From the NCBI RefSeq assembly GCF_000807675.2, contig NZ_CP019962.1, positions 2,914,001 to 2,978,000 of the forward strand: a stretch of DNA of 64,000 nt, in the 5' to 3' direction. Under the pieces are notes generated by a model, which was given only the letters and a program-made list of their open reading frames with translations, had not been told where the DNA came from and ran no database searches. The stretch is from Eubacterium limosum (lineage in GTDB: Bacteria > Bacillota > Clostridia > Eubacteriales > Eubacteriaceae). A program made the position numbers and the translations under genes. Below, piece after piece: positions 36,301 to 42,577 of the stretch (its first letter is position 1; the number at the start of each line of letters is the position of its first letter).

Positions 36301-37749
36301 TATGGCACCTTAGATTTCTGGTTTGAGGATGGTACCTTCACAGCCACCGAGCGGTTTGTCAACGAAAAGGAAGCGCCAGAGCTGCTAAAAGCCGTGTCCT
36401 TTGTGACCGGCACAGCCAATACAAGGTACGAGATCAGCGTGACCCAGAACGGCGAGACGAAAAAAGTAGCCGAGGGCGTCAAGAAATACGCAGGCTTCTA
36501 CACCGAACGGCTGAACCAATCCATTACCATCCCACAGGGCGGCACCTTTGACATTAACGTGAGGGTTGAGAGTACCGTCCCGGGACAGAGCCCCAGCATT
36601 GGCGTCAGCCTGAGAGAGGAGGGAACCACCAGCGGGGTACAGCCCAGGAGCGATGTGGCCTTCATAACCTTAAACGGTATGACCGAGGACGTTGGAAAAA
36701 AAGCCATCTTCCCCAATATCCGAGCCTATACCTGTGACGTCAATACTCACGCCTATACCGAAAGCGGCATAAACACCGAAGCGGCAGACCAGAAAACAGA
36801 GGCGGCTTCGCAGACACTTCCTGAGGGAGCATTGCAGAATGTCGAGATCACCGGGGAGGATACCGCCTCCGTCAACGGCGCGGTGGCCCTTTCCATCAAA
36901 GACTCCGGCATCACCCAGGCCCCAGCGAGAGATCTGCCCGCCAGGTTTGACCTGAGGGATACCAGCACCCTTACCCCGGTGCGTAATCAGGGAGCCACAT
37001 CCGCCTGCTGGACCTTCGCGGCCACCGCCTGTGTCGAGAACAACATCGCCCGGACCGGCGGCTTTGCCACCGACTACCCCACTGGCATCAGCCTGAGCGA
37101 CAGTGAAAAAAACGTCCTGCTCACAAAAGACGCACCAGAGCAGCCCGTCACCCTGACCGCCCGCCTCACCGGGGCCGACAGCCCGTCAAGCACCCGGATC
37201 AACTGGAGCGTAACCGGGGATGTGGACAGCGTGCGCCTGGACAGCACCTTCAGCCAGAACGGCGAGAGCGTCCCGGTGCTCACCGCTTTAAAGCCCGGTG
37301 TGGTCACCCTGACCGCAGCCAGCGATGCCGACATGACCGTCACAGCCAGCTGCACCATCACCATCACCGCCCAGGGCGTGGAAACCCTGAGCATCAGCCC
37401 GGCCGCCCTTACCCTGAACAAGGGCGAAACCGGAAAGCTCACCGCCCAGACCGGCCCCGAGAGCGCTGTGGATAAAACCGTGCTCTGGGAAAGCGACCAC
37501 CCCGAAATCGCCAACGTGGACGCCGACGGCAATGTCACTGCTCTGTCCGGCGGTAAGGCCACCATCACCGCTAAAGCAGGCACCGCCGTTGCCACCGCCG
37601 AGGTCACCGTCAAGGGCGCCCCGGCCATTAACCCGGGAGCAGACAGCCCAAAAACCGGTATCATCCAGGACAGCATGCTGTCCGCAGCCCTGTGCGCAGG
37701 GCTGCTTGCACTGTTTGCGATCTGCGGTCTGGCCTATAAAAAACAATAG
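33310..37749 (+). CDS. Giant two-protease surface protein: M30-like metalloprotease plus permuted papain domain
   Basis: 1479 residues with signal peptide (to about 26). A metalloprotease domain (about 100-420) has His258-Glu-Leu-Gln-His262 and a downstream Glu in WLNETFSQ, as in M30/hyicolysin-like enzymes. Two chitobiase-like beta repeats follow (about 490-560 and 565-630, each RYT-DGS), then a prepeptidase-type beta domain (about 645-755). The C1 domain lacks its usual N-terminal Cys block: it begins LDLSEMNMLTAL (about 770), with His905 (GGHIVTIVGWDD) and Asn951 (VKNSWGE). After a lectin-like domain the missing block appears (PARFDLRD, VRNQGATSACWTFAA, Cys1233). A Big_2-like domain, SPKTG, a hydrophobic helix and YKKQ end the protein. 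Confidence 0.85.
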   Translation: MKKQKTSTVLLLTLLLTILLATPALAQQAAVVDKTGPNYEGNVIMAENLNLGIGSDEELAKTQNTGIPSSAFGRSPGGTADSTPIEEPENRDARCLTMALPQHDYPELSRAPEPRNAQPKEYKTGDTKTIYSDYYADGSGSFTAEVAAVGKTCTIWRDTAHRDQLSDEAAQDYADAIDTLIHDPLENVFGGWSNADVDQDGKTAFIFYPMDGNAGYFYAADLYTKGQAEWATGNVMDMLNMNIKNTSNVMTTLSTLAHELQHLINYAQTGGDSDGWLNETFSQSAIAIAGLASTETVYEVPAFINWTQDKGYTHPFIFKEWYVPGGSEAGIPYGSWYLFGRYLAHQTQDLEGGGDSIYQTITDVNHGSTRIKDIEDALVYIGYMGEGKTVADMDELITNYNLALYLREPSGPYSLSGNAQEPSNLDGVQVGRLFQTPNAPEALPGGGAASWSLIKGDDSVTPVAFGPNVHFAGITTEIMEGAAAEPRSGILLYGDTVRLSTADKNAEIRYTLDGSDPVKNGMEYTEPITMTQKTTLKACTVQTDGNYSPVSTWEYQVKTGAVSASVPSGRVETGTPVTLSCATPGAEIRYTVDGSEPSATNGAVYTGPVTISQTTTLKVGSLMPGRSDVLPGDVRIFAYEAGQGIGDRYEPNNSITAATAFSFPGRLEGTIHNPEDVDVYAFTLENSAKLSLTLTPPDGASFSLTLCDEKGNSLKESAYPDKSQNIRYPAESGKYMVRVAGMDGSVSEVQPYTLSLTREMEESAVKSLDLSEMNMLTALTDKSDTGSGYAWDWGVEGGGHFLMSMAYYSHWNGPVSERLDPFSETGPFNYQNHSGQAEYHVQNALYLPNDQRQSSIEHIKNAVYSYGAADIYIMSANAYWTLDKANLYVDKNNYDYEIKGHDGGHIVTIVGWDDAYSKENFKGCPELAKIWGYEDVSIPQPESDGAFIVKNSWGENSGEKGYFYLSYEDAFLLANKPAVFMADDLPDNYNHQYINDPYGTLDFWFEDGTFTATERFVNEKEAPELLKAVSFVTGTANTRYEISVTQNGETKKVAEGVKKYAGFYTERLNQSITIPQGGTFDINVRVESTVPGQSPSIGVSLREEGTTSGVQPRSDVAFITLNGMTEDVGKKAIFPNIRAYTCDVNTHAYTESGINTEAADQKTEAASQTLPEGALQNVEITGEDTASVNGAVALSIKDSGITQAPARDLPARFDLRDTSTLTPVRNQGATSACWTFAATACVENNIARTGGFATDYPTGISLSDSEKNVLLTKDAPEQPVTLTARLTGADSPSSTRINWSVTGDVDSVRLDSTFSQNGESVPVLTALKPGVVTLTAASDADMTVTASCTITITAQGVETLSISPAALTLNKGETGKLTAQTGPESAVDKTVLWESDHPEIANVDADGNVTALSGGKATITAKAGTAVATAEVTVKGAPAINPGADSPKTGIIQDSMLSAALCAGLLALFAICGLAYKKQ

Positions 37750-37776
37750 AATGAATACCGTCATTAAGGAGAAGAA

Positions 37777-40700
37777 ATGAAGAAACGATTTTTAGGCATA
37801 CTGCTCAGCCTGCTCATGGCATTTTCAGCCCTGCCACTGCCAGCCCTGGCGCAGGAGAGCAGTCCGGCAGACTACGGAACCCCGGGAACCGACTATGTGG
37901 AGGGCGAGGCCATTGTCTGCGTGAGCGGCGGAGCCGGAGCCTTGTCTGGCGGAGCCCAGCGCCGAAGCGCCGGGCCCTCCTACAGCGCTGAGACACTCAT
38001 GGCCCTGGACAGCGGCCAGAGCGCAGGAAAAGCCGCCCCGGCGATGCTGCGCGCCGCAGAGCCCCAGATAGGGGACGCGCTCGTTCTCGTCAAAACACAG
38101 GACGGCAGCAGCACTGAAACCCTCATCGAGCGCCTGAGTGAAAACCCGGCCGTGCGCTTTGCCGAGCCCAATTACATCCTGAAGGCAAACGCCGTGGATG
38201 AAAACACCTATGAGGATATGAGCGCCCAGCAGTGGGGGCTTGCCAACAGGCGCAAGAATCAGGCCGACCTGAATGTCGCGCCGCTGTACCAGTCTGGTGA
38301 GAAGGGCAGCGAGGAGGTTGTGGTGGCCGTTATCGACTCAGGCATCGACGCCACCCACCCCGATCTGGCCCCGCAGATGTGGAACAGGGGTCTTGATTAT
38401 CCTGAGCTCGCCGCCATGGGCGGGGGAGCGTACGGCATGGTCACCAACGCCAACTATGACGATACCCGGAACACCAGTGACGACAACGGACATGGTACCC
38501 ACTGTGCAGGCGTTATCGGCGCGTCCTGGAACAGCCAGGGAACCCAGGGTGTCTGTGCTGATCTGCGCCTCATGGCCCTCAAATATCTGGATCAGAACGG
38601 AAGCGGCAATGTCGGCTGGGCCGTCAGGGCCTACGCTTATCTGTCCAAGGCCTGTGATCTGGGAGTAAACCTCAGGGCTGTCAACAATTCCTGGGGCGGC
38701 GTATACATCAGTAGCGCCGTTAGGGCCGCTGTGGATGAGCTGGGGAAAAAGGGCGTCGTCTCGGTCTTTGCATCGGGGAATGATACTCTGAACGTGGACG
38801 AAAATCCAAAGACCAGCCTCTCTTCAGCACAGAGCCCCTACGCCCTCAATGTGAACGCCATGGATGAATACGGCCGTCCCGCCTTCTTTTCCAATTACGG
38901 CGCCTACAGCACCGACATTTATGCGCCCGGCGTCCGCGTCCTGTCCACCCTTCCTCAGGACAGGGCAGAGTATAACAGCCTGCTGAGCCAGGACAGTCTT
39001 GTTTATACAGGCTTCGAGAAAGAAAACAGCGCCACCGACAAGGCCGATATCCCAGACGCCAATGGCAAGGCCCTTACCTTCTATGCCTATGATGAAACGA
39101 AGGAATACAAGCTGGGAGAGCCCCTTACCGCAGCCGGGCCAGATCAGGTCGCCTATGGCGCCAGCGCCCTGGACATAAACCCAGAGAAACAGGAAGTTAC
39201 CCAGATCATCTCCGCCCCCATTACATTGGAGGCGCCGCAGGAAGGGCTGAGTCTGTCCTTTACAGCCACCGCTTCGGATTTCAGCGCCGCTGTGGTTTAT
39301 ATTCACAACCTTGCAGACCAAAAGACCTACACGCCGAAGCTTTATAACTGCACCGGCTATTACAATGAGGATGGCAGCGTTCTCTACATCACCGATGGCG
39401 ACTGGATTAACAATTCGGCAGCGCTCGAAGCCGGGTGGGTGGACACTCCCTTCCAGATCGAGATCGATTTGTATGAAGCTTCCGACGCCAATGTCCCCAC
39501 GTATATTGACACCGTAGGAATCGGCAGCCGTAAGGCACCTTACGGCACCATGAGCGGCACCTCCATGGCAGCGCCCGCGGTTACGGGTGCGGTTGCCCTG
39601 CTGTCCGCCGCCTATCCCGATGAGGACGCCGAAAAAATCAGCGCCCGGATCAGCGGCGGAGCCAATCGGAGCCTGGACGCAGCCATGAACAGCCAGTGTA
39701 TCAGCGGCGGCAGCCTGGACACAGCCAAGGCCTGGCAGAACCCCGATCCAGCGCCCAGACATTTTGTGCAGGATGCCGGCAGCCTTACCATCGACGGCTA
39801 TTTCTTTGGCGAGGATCAGGGCAGGGTAGAAATCGGCGGTGCAGAAGCCACCGTTACCAGCTGGTCCGATACCCATATCACCGCAGCCCTGCCCGAGGGT
39901 TTTGAAGCCGAGGGCATGACCGAGGTGCGCGTCACCCGGTCAGACGGCAGCTGGGGAAGAAACGATCATTCATTTACAGCCAGTCCGGCCCAGTCCGCCT
40001 TCCAGGCGCTGGCCCTGCCTGCCGAGTCTCCGGATTACACGGGCTCCATACTCGAAAAAGCAGGCACTGCTGGCGGCTTTATGGCTGCTACTGGCCAGAA
40101 ACTCTACTACCTGGGAAGTGACATATTCAACGAATCTAACTATGCCGGGATCACCGATTACGCCACAGAGCTCTGGTGCTACGATATTCCGGGCAATGTC
40201 TGGCAAAAGCTTGCCAGTCTGCCAGACGTCCCTTATAACTTAAATGGCCTCTGCGCCTGGGAGGGAAAATTATACGCCTTGGGTGAGTACCGGCCAGACG
40301 AGGACAGCAGCGAGCAATGGGTTTATACCTATGACCCCGGAACCGGCGCATGGAACGAAGGCCATCAGGTGGATACCCATTATCCCTGGTACGGCGCCCT
40401 CATCAATTATCAGGACAAGCTGGTCATTGCCGGCGGTCTGAACCCATGGGAGGCTGCCGATACCGCGGGCCTGTATGCCCTCGATCCAGAAACCGGCAGC
40501 CTCAGCCAAATGGAAGGCGCCTGCCTGCCCGAGAAAATGTCCAATGTCAATATTACCGTCGGCGGTGAAGACCGGGAGCAGCTCATCATTGACGGCTATT
40601 ACCAGGTGAAGGATAACCGCATTGTCAATGTCAGAAAAACCTGGCGGTACGATGGCCAGAACTGGAAGGAAAGCAACATGCCCGAACATACTGTGCCCAC

Positions 40701-41142
40701 CGGAACCACTGCTCTGGGCGGCACCAAAAGCGGTGCCCTGATCACAGGGTACAGAAGTACCAGCGAGAGCAGCCAGGACACAATCGGCATGAGCCCGGAT
40801 GGGGCAGTATTCATACAAGACAGCTTTTATCCCACCGTGCCCTGCGCTTTTTACAGGGGCATCGCCTACAACGGACACTACTACGTGATGGCGTCCTCCC
40901 CAGACACCACCAGCCTTGCCTTTAAACGCATGGCCGCGGATACGGCCGACCCGGAAGAGCCCGTCGATCCGGAGCCATCCCCCAGTGTGAAACCGGCGCC
41001 GTCCGACCCCCCGGCCAACAGCAGCCAGAACCCCGGGGACAATGCAGGCACTGGCCTCACCGGACAGCAGACAGCTCTGGCCGCCGCCCTGCTCACACTC
41101 GTCGCCCTGGCAGGATTGGCCCTTTGGAGAAAGTTTATGTAG
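37777..41142 (+). CDS. Subtilisin-like (S8) surface serine protease, paralog 2
   Basis: 1121 residues, 27 bp after the M30/C1 gene and without its own promoter, so probably cotranscribed. The signal peptide and start (KKRFLGILLSLLMAFSALP) closely match paralog 1, as does SPADYGTPGTDYVEGEAIV in the propeptide. The triad is Asp187, His239 and Ser596, with VNNSWGG for the oxyanion Asn. An IPT/TIG-like domain, a kelch-like beta region, a Pro-rich stalk, NAGTG, a membrane helix and LWRKFM follow. GC content is higher than in paralog 1, so the two are not recent copies. Confidence 0.9.
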   Translation: MKKRFLGILLSLLMAFSALPLPALAQESSPADYGTPGTDYVEGEAIVCVSGGAGALSGGAQRRSAGPSYSAETLMALDSGQSAGKAAPAMLRAAEPQIGDALVLVKTQDGSSTETLIERLSENPAVRFAEPNYILKANAVDENTYEDMSAQQWGLANRRKNQADLNVAPLYQSGEKGSEEVVVAVIDSGIDATHPDLAPQMWNRGLDYPELAAMGGGAYGMVTNANYDDTRNTSDDNGHGTHCAGVIGASWNSQGTQGVCADLRLMALKYLDQNGSGNVGWAVRAYAYLSKACDLGVNLRAVNNSWGGVYISSAVRAAVDELGKKGVVSVFASGNDTLNVDENPKTSLSSAQSPYALNVNAMDEYGRPAFFSNYGAYSTDIYAPGVRVLSTLPQDRAEYNSLLSQDSLVYTGFEKENSATDKADIPDANGKALTFYAYDETKEYKLGEPLTAAGPDQVAYGASALDINPEKQEVTQIISAPITLEAPQEGLSLSFTATASDFSAAVVYIHNLADQKTYTPKLYNCTGYYNEDGSVLYITDGDWINNSAALEAGWVDTPFQIEIDLYEASDANVPTYIDTVGIGSRKAPYGTMSGTSMAAPAVTGAVALLSAAYPDEDAEKISARISGGANRSLDAAMNSQCISGGSLDTAKAWQNPDPAPRHFVQDAGSLTIDGYFFGEDQGRVEIGGAEATVTSWSDTHITAALPEGFEAEGMTEVRVTRSDGSWGRNDHSFTASPAQSAFQALALPAESPDYTGSILEKAGTAGGFMAATGQKLYYLGSDIFNESNYAGITDYATELWCYDIPGNVWQKLASLPDVPYNLNGLCAWEGKLYALGEYRPDEDSSEQWVYTYDPGTGAWNEGHQVDTHYPWYGALINYQDKLVIAGGLNPWEAADTAGLYALDPETGSLSQMEGACLPEKMSNVNITVGGEDREQLIIDGYYQVKDNRIVNVRKTWRYDGQNWKESNMPEHTVPTGTTALGGTKSGALITGYRSTSESSQDTIGMSPDGAVFIQDSFYPTVPCAFYRGIAYNGHYYVMASSPDTTSLAFKRMAADTADPEEPVDPEPSPSVKPAPSDPPANSSQNPGDNAGTGLTGQQTALAAALLTLVALAGLALWRKFM

Positions 41143-41265
41143 GGAATCACGCCCCCGGGGTCTGCCCCCGAGGCTTGACGCCTTATGGTCAAGCCGAAGC
41201 GGGTATGGTTCTGCGTTCCAGCAGAGCGTCGCATCCCGTTTAAAATTTCCTTAATAATAAAAACA

Positions 41266-41308
41266 GACAGCCCGGTTTTTCACAGTGTGGAAAACCGGGC
41301 TGTCTTTA
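41266..41308. terminator. Terminator after the protease operon
   Basis: GACAGCCCGGTTTT (41266-41279) pairs with AAAACCGGGCTGTC (41291-41304) and TTTA follows. An additional GGCTTGAC/GTCAAGCC hairpin lies at about 41171-41194. I see no gene in 41143-41406. Confidence 0.75.
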
Positions 41309-41406
41309 TGTCTTAATCCAGATTTATGTCCGGAAAAATTATGAAGTTAAAAGCCATTTGGGTATAACGGTCCAAAGGCAGATAAAAAGTAAAGGAGCCT
41401 GATCAA

Positions 41407-42318
41407 ATGATCGAAAAAATAACCATGAAAGAATGGCTGTCCCGGCGTGTGCCAAAGGTGAAGAGCAGCAGCCTCAAGACCTACCGAAGCTATGAGCGCG
41501 CTCACATCCTGCCATCTCTGGGGAATATCCCCATAAGTGAGGTGGGGGCCATGCTGCCAGCCTTCAGTGTGCAGCTGGCCGAGCGCCTGGCCCATAAAAC
41601 CGTGCGGGATATCCTCACCTATGTGCACACCATCCTGAGGGAGGCCGAGGCAAAGGGGCTGGCCGAAGCGTCCAACATGCCCAAAATAACCATGGAACCA
41701 AAGGAAAAGGAAGTGCTCACCTACAGCGAGCAGAAAGCCCTGACCGCCCGGCTCAGACAGAGCGCCGCCCCGCTGGACATGGCCGTGCTGCTGGCACTGG
41801 CCACCGGGCTGCGCCTGGGCGAGGTGGCTGGCCTGCGGCACAAAGACATCGATCTGGAGGCCGCCGTCCTGCGGGTGCGGCGCAACAGCCAGCGCGTCTA
41901 TGACGGCCATGACGGCCACACCCCCCTTAAGAATACCACGCCCAAAACCCGGCGCAGCCGGCGGGACATCCCCCTGCCCAGAGCCTTTGTCGCCGTACTG
42001 GCCCGATATATGGAAGACCGCGAGGGGCAGCCAGCAGCCGCGCCCCTCATCGCCGCGCCGGGCGGCAGCGCCTACGACCCGCGCACCATCGAGCGCCGCT
42101 TCGATAAGCTGAAAGCCGAGCACGGCCTGAGCTCAGGCGTCACCTTCCACAGCCTGCGCCACAGCTTCGCCACCCGGGCCCTGGAGGCAGGGGCCGACAT
42201 GCGCACCGTGTCCGACCTGCTGGGCCACAGCAGCGTGGCCTTTACCATGAACTGCTATAGCCACAGCGCGACAAAGCTCAAGCGGGAGCAGATGGAAAAG
42301 ATCAACGAATATTTTTAA
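41407..42318 (+). CDS. Tyrosine recombinase (phage-integrase family), candidate invertase of the adjacent switch
   Basis: A 303-residue recombinase. The N-terminal core-binding domain (about 1-95) is SAM-like. The catalytic domain has Arg in TGLRLGEVAGL, His-x-x-Arg in HSLRHSFATRA, His in LLGHSSV and nucleophile Tyr in MNCYSHSA, the complete set. It ends 15 bp before the left inverted repeat of the element at 42334-42521, which makes it the obvious candidate for flipping that segment. It lacks the phage-type N-terminal arm-binding domain, as in many invertases of the Xer-like group. Confidence 0.9.
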   Translation: MIEKITMKEWLSRRVPKVKSSSLKTYRSYERAHILPSLGNIPISEVGAMLPAFSVQLAERLAHKTVRDILTYVHTILREAEAKGLAEASNMPKITMEPKEKEVLTYSEQKALTARLRQSAAPLDMAVLLALATGLRLGEVAGLRHKDIDLEAAVLRVRRNSQRVYDGHDGHTPLKNTTPKTRRSRRDIPLPRAFVAVLARYMEDREGQPAAAPLIAAPGGSAYDPRTIERRFDKLKAEHGLSSGVTFHSLRHSFATRALEAGADMRTVSDLLGHSSVAFTMNCYSHSATKLKREQMEKINEYF

Positions 42319-42333
42319 ATGCAATAAAAAATA

Positions 42334-42355
42334 CCGTTAAGTTGGGAACTTAACG
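42334..42355 (+). repeat. Left inverted repeat of the putative invertible element
   Basis: A 22-bp site whose reverse complement is identical to 42500-42521. It is itself a near palindrome: arms CCGTTAAGTT and AACTTAACG around GGG. The asymmetric centre (TTGGGAA) gives it direction, as in tyrosine-recombinase crossover sites. Confidence 0.85.
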
Positions 42356-42381
42356 GCAAAAATATAAGTAATATTATTAAT

Positions 42382-42410
42382 AGAATAGCATAAGGGTGAG
42401 AAATCTGCAA
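42382..42410 (-). promoter_or_regulatory. Candidate promoter inside the invertible segment, pointing left
   Basis: On the minus strand: -35 TTGCAG (42410-42405), 17-bp spacer, extended -10 TGCTATTCT with TATTCT at 42387-42382. In the present orientation it points towards the recombinase 3' end; after inversion it would sit about 105 bp upstream of the surface gene start, pointing at it. Confidence 0.45.
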
Positions 42411-42442
42411 GTGTTAAATAAAAAACAAAATAGGAAATTAAG

Positions 42443-42468
42443 CCACCCCCAAATAGGGGAGGTTTTTT
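42443..42468 (+). terminator. Intrinsic terminator inside the invertible segment
   Basis: CCACCCC pairs with GGGGAGG (one A-A mismatch, loop CAAATA), followed by TTTTTT at 42463-42468. In this orientation it would block read-through from the recombinase side into the surface operon. Confidence 0.6.
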
Positions 42469-42499
42469 GAAATAAACATCAGTATTCTCTTTAAGCTGT

Positions 42500-42521
42500 C
42501 GTTAAGTTCCCAACTTAACGG
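42500..42521 (-). repeat. Right inverted repeat of the putative invertible element
   Basis: Inverted partner of 42334-42355, identical over 22 bp, with CCC at the centre where the left copy has GGG. No T-run follows, so it is not a terminator. Confidence 0.85.
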
Positions 42522-42577
42522 CGTAAATTCCTGAAAAAGCTTAAAATAACCTGAGAGATCAAGAGAGGATATAGAAG

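Larger units (their letters stand above)
42356..42499. other. Putative invertible segment (phase-variation switch)
   Basis: 144 AT-rich bp without a gene, bounded by the inverted repeats. It carries a candidate leftward promoter (42382-42410), a rightward terminator (42443-42468), and just after it a weaker rightward promoter-like pair: TTGAAA at 42467-42472 and TTTAAG at 42490-42495. Inversion would exchange which of these faces the surface operon at 42578. Confidence 0.7.

Noticed and set aside
42334-42521. The two palindromes as a pair of transcription terminators
   Set aside because: Neither is followed by a T-run, and their identity as inverted copies with GGG/CCC centres fits recombination sites better.
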